This document shows, piece by piece, positions 13,263-25,000 of a stretch of 64,000 bases of DNA. Source of the DNA: Paracentrotus lividus (lineage: Eukaryota; Echinodermata; Echinoidea; Camarodonta; Echinidae); NCBI GenBank assembly GCA_940671915.1, contig CALNVZ010002100.1, forward strand, positions 22,175,453-22,239,452. Direction: 5' to 3'. Both the position numbers and the translations under genes were made by a program. The number at the start of each line of letters is the position of its first letter. Position 1 is the first letter of the stretch. The notes under the pieces were generated by a model, which worked only from the letters and a program-made list of their open reading frames with translations, ran no database searches and was not told the DNA's origin.

Positions 13263-15500
13263 GGCGATAATGTCAATTTTATTTTGCTTTGGGCAGATCA
13301 ACGGAACTATATACTAGCCATTTGTATTCTCTTTAATCTTGAACGAAACAAGATGATAATACCTTTAGATGCTGACGCTGATATGTAGACCTTTATTATT
13401 CACGTCAACAACGCATATTGACGTATGTACTGTCGTCACTTTATATGGGTTGCATAATATCTCTGTCATGCATAATTAAATACATGCATCATAGGATAGC
13501 ACATGTGTATATATATTCCAGCGTTACCATGGTTTCATATGACATAACAATTGCGTAGTCTTACCCCTTTGCTTTTATGCTTCCCTTTGAGTTGTAAACA
13601 AAGTCGTTTTTAGTCTTCAAAACAAAAATGAAGCTTTTTGACAAATTACTGAGGTCGATGGAAAGCCTAAATTGGGATGAGGTAGCAGGGAAGGTGCTTT
13701 ATCTGGGGTTCCCCTTTGTCATAGAAACTCAATCTTACTTGAAGATCATAAATATTGATTAAAACATAAAGCAAAACACTCGGAAGTTATCTCTCCTATT
13801 ATGTAACCAGATCATAACGCCCAAATTGTTCTCCTAATTTCTTATTAAGATTGTCTACAAGACAGCGCCCAAAACATTCTTTTACTTTCTTATGAGGACG
13901 TTCCAACTTTGTGGAATATAATATTGTTTATATGAAATAGGTCTCTTTTCTAATAGTCATGATCTAGTATTACTCTAACGAGAAATTAAATTAAATACTA
14001 ACTGTAAAATGTATACTATATCTATATCAATAACGGCTATGCTCCATAATGTGTCGAAATCAATCGATGCCTTCATATTCAGTTCGTGAATATATATATT
14101 CATCTTTCATGTATACCTACATGCAGAAAGTATATTAGCAGTGATAAGTAATTTGCCGCGCTTATGTCATGAATGACAAGAACGATATGAATGAGAATTA
14201 TTTTTGTCGAGGCCCGTTCGCTCGTCGCTCCACCGATCCTGTCCAAGCAAAAATGTGAAACGCGCAAACTTTGCGCTCTGACGAGAGTATGTAATTTAGC
14301 AGCAGTGCAGATTATAAAACGCGTTTACACTCATCAGAATGTTACACTCAAATTTCTACATAATATAGGACTGAACAGGATGTGAAGCAATTATGATATT
14401 AATGATTAGGAAATTTAATTTGTGAGTTAATTTGTGAGTTAGATTGGAAGAACGACAACGGCATGAGCTGCCGCAAAATATATTTCAATTTTTAAAAGGA
14501 ATAGTTCAGCCTACCAGTCACTCATACAATATTTGTAAAAGTTTGTCAGTAGGCCCTATGCATTACAACAATCATTATTACAATCTGTCATCAGATGTGT
14601 GAACCCGTCCTAACTCGGGAGATGCAAAGATGCATGGAGAGCAAAATGTGAACAAAGTTGATATGATGAGATTGTCGAAATTCTCCCGGATTTATTTGTG
14701 TGATATATATCTGACTCAAAATGTAACCTATGGCGAGAATTTCATTCTGTCACAAGTTCCTGGGGAAGATTACAAATTGAAGTGGCCTTAGAAGGGATAT
14801 GGTCGGCTTCGTATTTCCTTTAATTCCCTTCAATGCAGCTGCTTCATAACTATATGTGACATAGGCAGACTAATTATTGAATGAATTTATAGGCCTGGAG
14901 AGGGTTGGATGGGAGAGTATATAGAAAAGAGAAGAAAACAAACAAGATGATAAAGGATAAAGAGTCAATTCTGACTTTATTTTTGTTTGACTCTTGTTCA
15001 TATCGATTAGTAGTATTTTTTCAATGGAATGTTTAAGGTACAATATAAAATATATAGGCAATAATGATAAACTTAAGGAAAGAATTAAAGAACACAATGC
15101 AAAAGTGCCCCTTAAGTGCCCCTTAATCGAAATGGATTGACTTTTTTTTTTTTTTAGAAAATGTTTTGAGCAAGAACGGCGTGACACTTTTGATGTTGTT
15201 TGCTCACTCATACACGACTCCATATATTAATTTCATTTTCGCACAGCATTTAGTAGAAGTGAGGGAACACGCATTTAAAGTTATTTTACTTTACTATATT
15301 TCCAGTTGCGCTCATTTTGATCAAGGAACGACTTTCCAACGACGTACTACTTTTTTTTTTTTTTTTTTTTGGTAAGAAAGAAGCCTGGACCAGCAGAATC
15401 TTAGCCAAAGATTTAAGATGACGAATCTCCGGCTTGTCTATCTCCCAATCTCGCATCCAAATCTGTAACATCACCTACTATATCCTCAATGTCATGGGAT
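13263..15500. other. Gene-free spacer
   Basis: No exon, RNA gene or clear element recognised. AT-rich unique-looking sequence with T runs at about 15141 and 15351. A short doubled phrase (AAGTGCCCCTTAAGTGCCCC) occurs near 15104. Confidence 0.4.
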
Positions 15501-18240
15501 TCGGAACCGGGGGGGGGGTGGGGTGCGCACCCAAAAAAAATATTGGGGGGGGGCTCAGATATCGTTGAGCCCCCCCCCCCCAATATTTTTGACGCCGTAG
15601 GCTACAGATATCGACGATCGCCCTTATAATATAATCTTATTTGACTCAGATAATATTGAACCCCAAGATTTGTATCATTATTGTTTTGTTTTTATTTGTG
15701 GAGGGGACTCAGACATTAAGCCGCTCCCCTAATCTTACTGAGGAGATCATTGGGCTCCCCACCAATCTTTTTATATAAAAAGTTTATATTTCAGGTCTCT
15801 ATTGTCAAAAATTTTAGCTCGGGCTCCGCGCTCGCATATCATTTAGTTTATTATTATTTTTTAAAGGAACATAGGAACTACTTTCTAGATTGGAGCTCAG
15901 CCATTGAGACCCACCCCCCGGTGTTTGAGAGGGGCTTCGATATGTTTGAGCCCCCTTTCCGCTCATAATTTGTTTTGAAATGCTCATATTTGAATTTCTC
16001 TTGAAATTTTTTGTTAGCTCATTGCTGCTCGCTCGCCTGGATCGCATCGCATGTCTTTCTGTTTGATTTTTTTTTCCATAATGACAAGGGGTTCCATATA
16101 TATTGGCTGGGGCTGAAACTATTAGCCCCCCCCCCCGTCCCTCCCCGAGCGGTTTTGGGTGGGTCGATATCATTGAGCCCCCTCTCTGCTCCCAATTTGC
16201 TTTGAAACGCTCATGTATCAGTTCTCTTTTTAATTTTTTAAAAAACTCGGATGTCTTTCAGTTATTTTTTAAAACAAAAACCGCTTAGAATGCACAATTT
16301 TCAGGTTGACATATAAAAAAATGTCAGCTCGCACTACGCGCTCGCATTGTTTAATGAGGTAAATATATTCTTTATAAGCAAAGCGAAAAAACGCTTAAAA
16401 TGTACACTTTTCAGGTTGATATATCAAAAAAATTCAGCTCGCGCATCGCGCTTCCATTGTTTAAAGAGATAAATATCTCCTTTATAACCATAGCACAAAA
16501 AGCGCTTTGAATGTACACTTTTCAGGTTGCTACATCAAAAAATTTCAGCTCGCGCTTCACGCTCGCATTGTTTAATGAGATAAATATCTCCTATATAACC
16601 ATAGCACAAATCTCCTTTATAACCATGGCACATAAAGCGCTTAGAATGCACACTTTTCAGTTGCTATATTAAAAATTTTCAGCTCGCGCTTCGCACTTGC
16701 ATTGTTTGATTAGACAAATATCTTCTTTCTAAACATAGCGAAAAGACGCTTAAAACGCACTGTTTTCGGGTTGATATATCAAAAAATTTCAGGTCGAGCT
16801 TCGCGCTGGCATTAATTGTTTCATGAGATAAATACGTTCTTTATAAGCAAAGCGAAAAAAAAAAAAAAAAAAAAACTCCTTAAAAATGCACTGTTTTCAG
16901 GTTGATATATATAAAAAAATTGGCTCGCGCTTCGCGCTCGCATCGTTTGATGAGATAAGTATCTTCTATACAGCGCGTCCCAAAAAAAATGTCCCTCTGA
17001 TTGGACGCTAAATAACTTCAATAATAAAGAACTATTGCCAATTCCATTTGCATATTTTGAAAGCTCACATTATTCTGCGATTCTTGTGAAAATTTCAAAT
17101 TCATTGATTTTGAATACACAGGCTGTTTTGTAAGAGTAGTCATTTTGGCCCATTCCAAGTTTGATGAAAAGGAATACATTTTAAAAAATGCCTTACATTA
17201 TTCTGTGCTTCACTTTTATTTCAGTTGAACAACTGTGATGTTCATGCTTTTGTTTTCAAGGAGCAATGCCATATCTCATTGGCCACGAGTCTAAACTAGT
17301 TCGCGATTTGAGTCTCGAGAGTCGTGGAGATGTCTCCTGACATCCCGGTGACACCTTCAAGACTACAGATACTGGAGTTGCAAACTAGTCGAGACCTATT
17401 TTGTGTATCACTAGTAGACAAAAGAGTATCGGCGATGTCAGGTTGACTGCAGCTACGACTGGAAAAACTCCTTTTTAGACTTTTATTTCAATTTCCACAC
17501 ACTTCTCTGGAGACTCAGGAGACATCTCTGCGACTCTCGGGACTCAAATCGCGAACTAGTCCAGACTCATGGCCAATAAGATATGGCATTGCTTCCTGAA
17601 AACAAAAGCATGAACATCAGAGATGTTAAACTGAAAAAATAGTGAAGCATAAATTAATGTATGGCATTTTTGTAATGTATTCCTTTTCATCTAACTTCGG
17701 ATGGGCCAAAAATGACTACTCTTACAAAACAGCCTATGTATTCAAAACCAATGAAGCGAAACGTTTGAAATTTTCACAAGAATCGCAGAATTATGTGGGC
17801 TTTCAAAATATGCATATGGAATTGTCAATAATTATTTATTATTGATGTTATTGAGCCCCCAATCAGAGGGACATTTTTTTTTTGGGGGGGGGGGACGCCG
17901 CTGCTTATGTTTTAGCACAAAAAAGCACAGTTTTTAGTTTGATATATCAAAAGTTTTCAACACATCCAAGAATTTTTTAAAATTTTATTTATTTGATAAT
18001 AATCATCCTAGTTTGATAAGTAGGAATACATTGTTTGTTTTTTTTTTTTTTTTAAATAAATAAAAAATAAATAAATAAAAGAAGACTTCGGCATTTCAAA
18101 AACTCCGACAACGGGTGTTTTTGTTTTGTTATTGTTGTTGTTGTTGTTGTTGTTTTTTTTTTTTTTGGGGGGTACTTAAAAAAAAAAAATCCAAAAGTAG
18201 TTGGTGAAAACTTGAGCCCCCCCCCCCATGTCATCAGGTG
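15500..18240. repeat. GC-run tandem array with CTCGCGCTTCGCGCTCG units, interrupted by a foldback element
   Basis: From about 16260 the phrase TTTTCAGGTTGATATATCAA and then CAGCTCGCGCTTCGCGCTCG recurs roughly every 105-130 bp (near 16303, 16412, 16521, 16656, 16767 and 16896). After the foldback element at 16971-17903 the same unit resumes (TTTAGTTTGATATATCAAAA near 17933). The 15500-16200 part carries repeated TTGAGCCCCC blocks, including a G/C-run palindrome around 15541-15595. Related CTCGCGCTTCGCGCTCGCAT units recur near 63550 and 63780, so this is a dispersed family. The long G/C runs make exact lengths uncertain. Confidence 0.75.
16971..17903. mobile_element. Foldback/MITE element with ~370-bp terminal inverted repeats
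   Basis: Left end CAGCGCGTCCCAAAAAAAAT then GTCCCTCTGATTGG; the right end is the complement (CCAATCAGAGGGACAT, ending GGACGCCGCTG). The arms run inward about 370 bp: AAACAGCCTATGTATTCAAA near 17726 pairs with its complement near 17117, and AATCGCGAACTAGT near 17547 pairs with ACTAGTTCGCGATT near 17297. A TA precedes the left end. No transposase frame is seen, so it is non-autonomous. It sits inside the tandem array at 15500-18240. Confidence 0.85.
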
Positions 18241-18299
18241 AACAGTCATAAGCATAACAACGAGGAATTATGTTTCATCAAGTTTTCATCCAACATAAT

Positions 18300-19080
18300 T
18301 AATAATCATCACTACTACCACAATTCCCCATTATCATCATCACCATCGTCATCATAATCAGAGTCATCATCGTCATCACCACAATCACCATCCTCATCAC
18401 CCAACATTATCATCATCATCCTGCATCATCATCTTCCTCCTTTCAACCTCACCATTACCGTCACTACCCTCATCATCATCATCATTCTCATCACCATCAT
18501 CTTCATCATTGTCATCCTCTCAACCTCATTATCACCATCCTCATCACCATCATCACGATACTCATCACTATCATCATCATCCTCCTTTCAACCTCACCAT
18601 CCTAATCACCATCATCATCATCATCATCATCAACTCATCAACAGCATCACTGTCACTACCCTCATCACCATCATTTTATTATCAACATCACCATCCTTGT
18701 CACCATCACTATCCTCATTATCATCCTCTCAACCTCACCATCGCTATCACCATCATCACGATACTCATCACTATCATCATCATCCTCCTTTCAACCTCAC
18801 CATCCTAATCACCATCATCATCATCTACTCATCAATAGCATCACTGTCACTACCCTCATCACCATCATCATCATTTTATTATCAACATCACCATCCTTGT
18901 CACCATCACTATCCTCATCATCATCATCATCCAACATTATCTGAATTGTCATCATCAATATCATCACTGTCACCATCCTCATCGTCATCATCATCATCAT
19001 CATCACTGTCACCATCATCCCCATCATAATCACCATTACCATCATCACAACACCGCCACCATCTGCATCATAATATCACC
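18300..19080. repeat. (ATC)n-type simple-sequence array with ~203-bp higher-order repeat
   Basis: Imperfect ATC/CAC triplets on the plus strand. A longer phrase beginning CATCACGATACTCATCACTA recurs at 18551 and 18754, giving a ~203-bp higher-order unit that includes TCCTTTCAACCTCACCATCC. The His/Ser-rich open frames across it are repeat artefacts. Confidence 0.9.
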
Positions 19081-20870
19081 ATTATCTAAAACATATTTGT
19101 GTATCCTCATGACACAATTAACTAAAGCATGAATACATATCATCATCATTACATGAAATGCTTTACCATATCTATTATTAAAGAGAATAATACAATTATT
19201 CCACTTTGAATGCAACATGCAATATTATTTTTCACTTTAATATCTGACTTTCACTTTAATATCTGAATATCTGAGATGATAAATATAATGATCAGCTACT
19301 TTCATGCCTATATCAAGTTATAATAACTCTGAAAGATCAAAACCATTGTTCTCATGAAATACTAAACCTCTTAACATATAGATTTCTAAAGACAAAAGCA
19401 TAATATCAATGCTAACAATTAATTCTATTACCCGAGTTGTTGTATGAACTCGACTGTGTCACAATCAAATTCATTGGCAAGCTACTGCGTTTACAATGCA
19501 AAACAGAATTAAAATATAAAAAACAGTAAAACATAATTTTCAAAAATATGAAAGTAATTCATTTGAATTTGGTTTATCTAAATGCAAGAATCCACATATA
19601 CTTTAAAATGCGCTATAAGGCATAGAGTAAATAAAATCTATGATTCATGGATAGGATATACCGCAGATCATTCAAATCCAAAATGTCCATCACATTCGAT
19701 AATGATCACAGAAAATCACAAAATAGGTATAACAAAAATAAATTACAAATCTTCAACCATATACAAAGTACATTCGAATTGTAAAATAAAATTTTATACA
19801 GTCACCAAATATACAGAAATACTGCTGACATTTGATTATACAATAGAAGTTATCTGTGTATATTCATATTCTATAATCTGGACCCATGATCAAAACTTAC
19901 AAGTGCAAATTGATGTAATTTGGAATGTAATTACAACATAATATACATGTATATGTTTTGAAATTCAAAAGGAAAACATTATTATTCAATAAATCATAGT
20001 ATATTAAAGGCCCTCGCAAGTCGGAGATCGTGGGGAATGCGCGTTTTTCTTGAGCTCCATTGACTCATACACAATCCACAGTGAGGCTTACGCAAGGGTC
20101 GGACTACTGGGGATTAACATTCGGACAGCACGAACATGACGAAGGTGACCGAATTCATTTAGTAAATAGGGTCCGTAGCTTCGGATTCTCCAGTCCTCAC
20201 CAATTCTTAGTTTATAGACTCTCAACGGGTCTCTTCGTATTAATTCAAAGAGAAGACTTGTATAATGCTCCATTTAAAAAACAAAACATAGGATAGATTT
20301 ACTTCGGACTTCTGGTTAGTTAGTCTAGCCATGAAGGATTAAGAGATCAGTGCTCCAGACATCCTGTCGCTGGTGATTACGCAACATGCCTCAGGCTCTG
20401 ATTGGAATGTTATCATTTCATCCCAGATAAGGTGAATTCCCCATGTTTTATCAATTGTACGTCCCTTTAAAAGAAAAAGAAAGGTTAAAAGTAATTTTGA
20501 TCTATGCCAAGATAGTTAAAATATAGGCTCATTTAAGGCAGGATTTTCAATTCAAATAGACAATCATGTACACATTTTTGTGACAGGCAATTAATACAAT
20601 TTTCAATGCAGCATCAGTTTGACAAGGATTCTAATCACATGTCGTTCCAGAACATTTTAATCAAATATAATAATAAGATAAATTTATACTGCACATAATA
20701 ATTATACAATGTTTCAAGGCACATCCACAATATCTCCAGTTTCATGATCAAATACCCTATTTCTGAGACAGTGATTATTATGAGCATTAAAAATTAAAAT
20801 AACCAAGAATTGTTCCCAAATCTTATAGGATAATCGGAAAAATTAGTTGTAAATAACAAATAATACACGT
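19081..20870. other. Gene-free spacer
   Basis: AT-rich, no recognised exon or RNA. The stretch 20006-20473 is less AT-rich and is bounded by TTAAAGG-like ends, so it may be an old element, but its arms do not pair convincingly. Confidence 0.35.
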
Positions 20871-20875
20871 AGGGA

Positions 20876-21190
20876 GAGACTTGGCTCAGTTGGTAAGGCA
20901 TCATCATATTGAACCAAAGATCATGGGCTAAGTCCAAGCTGAGCAGATGACTGAAGCCTGCATTGTGGGTTAATGTGCCCCTCTCCTTTATCATTGATGC
21001 AGGCTATGTAAGTGGAAAACACCTCGTCCCTCGGATAGTATGTTAAATGGAGTTCCTGTGTAAAGGAGAGTAGGGGGAAACCCTGGTGTAGTGGTCCACC
21101 TACACCCCCCCCCCATAAGTTATATTGGGAGGAGAAACCCATGGTCACAGGTGACGCAAAACAAATAATAAAAGGTTTATGTAAATTTTT
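20876..21190 (+). repeat. tRNA-derived SINE-like repeat
   Basis: The head contains an A-box-like phrase, TTGGCTCAGTTGGTAAGGC, followed about 35 bases on by a degenerate B-box-like stretch (GATCATGGGCTAAGTCC). A non-tRNA body follows, with a C run near 21105. It does not fold as a full tRNA by eye. A tRNA-derived SINE is the simplest reading; the 3' limit is a guess. Confidence 0.5.
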
Positions 21191-21683
21191 CATTTTTATT
21201 TTAAAAAATAAAATTTGTTTTTCTTCATCTTGCCTAACATTACTTTTTTATGTTTACATTTCATTTGCATACAGGTAAACTTTTGCTTGGACTCAAAATT
21301 AAATTATATGATTTTTATGACTTTCTGGTATGCAAATTTGCGAAACTTTTGATGTAATTATAAATCTGATTAAATGAAAATACATTACCTATAAAACCAA
21401 TGGAAGTTAATTTCTTTAACACTATAATTACAGAAATAGATTTGCACGTTTAATATATTGTACAAAAATATTCTACGAAAGTGGCAGCTATAGTAAAAAC
21501 AATTCTTAATCTATCTTCTAGTTTTCTACTCACCTGTATCAAGCATGAGCTCTGCTTTCATACATATTAATCAAATCACCATTTCATGGTTTTGTGTGTA
21601 TATCACTAAAAAGAAAATATTTCAAGTTATATTTACTTTAGAATTTACCTTTGAAATGTCTTGCCTTTCCCAGAGGCAACACA

Positions 21684-21689
21684 TTTATT
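21684..21689 (-). promoter_or_regulatory. Candidate ATG7 poly(A) signal
   Basis: First AATAAA on the minus strand downstream of the ATG7 stop codon at 22057-22059. It would give a 3' UTR of about 370 bases. Position is the only evidence. Confidence 0.3.
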
Positions 21690-22056
21690 GATTACATATT
21701 CCAAAATACATAATTATTATCATCTTTTTTTTCTGCTTTTACCATATTTTACAAAAAAAAACATTTCATTACTATTTCATATATTGTTGCTGGGGTCACA
21801 AGATCTTGCTTCTCAAAAATCAATCAAGTGATGTCCTGTTCAAATCAAAGTTCTCTAAAAACAAAGCCATCACAGGATGTGAAAGAAAATGTAAAAAAAA
21901 ATGCGATCCCATATGTTCTAGTGCTTTGGCCGCCATGTTTTTTACTTTCATAAACATTTGACATTTTTGAGATATGACATCTTGTTTTCCTAGCAGTGAC
22001 AGGTATCTACTTCCCAGCTGTCATCTCACTGTTAAATGCATGGGGATGCTTTAGAA

Positions 22057-25000
22057 TTACTGAGAAGATGCACTCATAGTTTCATCATCACTGAAATCAA
22101 GAATCTGAAAGGAGAAAAAATATTAAATTAAATTAAATATTATTTGTAATTCTAACCTTAAACCTGGTGTATTATTTTGGTAACAAAAAAGGAATCGGCA
22201 TAAAACAGATCAAATATAGTCTCATGTTGTACATATAGCACTACAATATATGTGGTCATATTTAATTTAAGTGGGACATTCAGCTGAAATTTCAATGTGG
22301 TGCTGTGCCTTTGAAAATGCAAATTCGGATCTGAAATCAACACAAAGGCTTCTTTACAATACAACCAATTATTTAAGTTCAAACATTGAGTGATCCAGCT
22401 TTCTTACGCTGAATAATTGAGCAAACAGGAATTTGCACGTATGGGACTATGGTGCTTTAAATGTCTTTTATTCTTAAAGGAGGACTCCGGGCTGAAACTT
22501 AAAAGTTTTGTAAAGTAAAGTAAAATTTAACAAGCACAACACAGAAAATTTCATCAAAATCGGATGAAAAATAACAAAGTTATGCATTTTTTTAGGTATT
22601 GAATTTTTTTCGTAAAACAGTTCTTGGCATTGTCTCATTGTCTCATTTGAATATTTGAATATTCAAATGAGCAAAATGATGATGTCACAGTCCCCCTACT
22701 TCTTGTGTATTTTATTATATGAAATGCTATTTTTCTCATTTTTTCATATATTGCATATACAGAAAATCTATCCCACATACTGAAAGAGGTAAAAGCACTA
22801 GTGACCTTGAACATTCCACAAGGATTAATTCCTGTTTTTATGTCCTTGGGGGAGAAAATCTTGATAATTGGTATTTCATACAATAAAATACAAAGAAAGT
22901 AGGGGGACTGAGACATCATCAGTTTGCCAATTTGAAGATGGCAAAAACTGTTTCCTAAAAAAATTCAAAACCTAAGAAAATTCATAACTTTGCTATTTGT
23001 GATCCGATTTTGATGAAATTTTCAATGTTGTGCTTTTTAGATTTTACTTTATTTTTCTAATAATGCAAATCTCCAGCCCGGAGGAGTCCTTTAATACTAG
23101 TCACTTTTGTCTGATTTTTTTTGCTTAAAGTAATTATCATGGACTACTCTAACATGGCATATAAACACATGTAATTTGGATCTAGTTATTTACTTGAAAT
23201 GTTGAATTTAAGGCACTGGTCGTGTCACTCACATTTTGGATGTCGTGTCACTCACGACATATAGAGGTGGACCATTTTCCACAGAGAGGGAATTATTGAT
23301 AAGGACAATAAATGTCAGAGAGGTACACTATTCATGTACATATACCAGCACTTATGGTACTCTTAGATATCTACTTGGGCACAAATCCAACCATAACCAA
23401 TAATGATCAGAAACCCATGTCTTTTTTTTGTCGTGTCACTCACGCACTGTTTTTTAAATATAATTTCCAGGACTAATTGTAAAATTCAAATCCAACTGGT
23501 AATGACACATGCCACTCCTACATTATACATATTATGGTAGTCATGATCCCTTCATAACTTACAAGTGCAAAGATATGCGCCCTTCTAATAGTCCAAATGT
23601 CGTGTCACTCACAATTAAATATGACCATGTGTGAGAGATCTTATGATATTCCTTTCATGATTTCTGGTGAATTTCAGTGAAAATGTTTGAAGGATACATA
23701 ATGTAACGGTTGTTTGAGACCTGTGCTCCATTGCCCGCCCGCCAGAGGTTACGGCGTGAACAGAGGGTAACGATCTGTGTGTATCACCCACACAAGAGAA
23801 TCCCTGTTGGTTTTCCATGTGAAACGTGACGGGTCCCCGACTTTCTACGTTTTATACTTATTGTCAAATAAAGACACTCAAACAGGATTTCATGGAATAT
23901 AATTTTCTTTATCATAGTTAAAAGATTCAATCTTTTATATTATCTTACTGTGAATCCAAATTAGATTTTCCCTTCTCCCAAAACTATAGAGCAATTTCAC
24001 GTGACGTCATCATCTTCCTGTCGGCCATTGTGGTGGGCACGCTATTACTGCCCACCATGGTTACGCAGGGTTACATATACGTATTGCTGCACTAAAGGCG
24101 GTTTGAAGTTACTCGAGAAACTGTACTTAAAGATGCACGTTCCTCATAGTGTAGAGGGAGTTCAAAATACGTACGCAGTAACGAACATTGCAAGATGCCC
24201 ATTCATACCAACGATGTGCGACTCTTACGCAGTGGTCCAAAAACCGAAAGCTAGAACGCCCGAACGATTGCCGAAGTCATGAGCCAATTTGTTATCGGCA
24301 TTGATTCGGCTGCTCGCATGTTTGGATGCACGAGAACACTGAATTGATACAGTGCATGCTCTACACACACACACACGCTTGTACGCTAATGCAGCGCGAT
24401 CGCGATTGGCTGGTGTGTGTTTGCATAAAACCGTATGCAAATTAAGTCATGCTCTATAAGCTTCGTGAACAATATGGCTGCGACCACACAGCGCATCTTG
24501 AATTCTCGTTTTAGCTTAGCGATGCTCGTGAATGACCACCTTTAATTGATATCGTAATTCTACAACAAAATCATGGGAAATTTCTGTTCAGTTGTTGGTT
24601 GTGGAAACAGGGCAGGAAGAGACTAAAATCTTTCTTTCGGCTGCCTGCAGCAATTACACGAGAAGGAGATATTACTGAGGTGTGCAGAAGCGCGGCTGAG
24701 GCCAGTGTAGTCTTCGCCGTGACCACATGCCCCGCCCGTGCCCGGTCTGAAGTAGGAAGTGTGCAGTGCGAGCTAGCATGTCGGAAAGATAACTCAGCGG
24801 ATCGAGCTCAAAACCGCAAAAAATATATACATATATATATCACTGTGATAAAGACACAATTATTATGTCACACATGTCGATTTCCTACCTGAAATAAAAT
24901 GATTTGAGCACGCATCCAAATGTTCTTTGATTGCTCGAAATTCCGATTGATTGCAGCAAGCCATTCGTCGTAGGGCCTACACTAACTATACACAGCCCCG

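Noticed and set aside
13040..13276. His/Ile-rich frame on the minus strand
   Set aside because: Artefact of the GAT array.
18509..19029. Long His/Ser-rich open frames
   Set aside because: They are translations of the ATC triplet array; no splice or conservation support.
19582..19941. 119-residue plus-strand frame
   Set aside because: AT-rich composition, no family resemblance, no splice context.
20006..20473. Foldback element with TTAAAGG ends
   Set aside because: Only the outermost bases pair; the interior shows no convincing inverted repeat.
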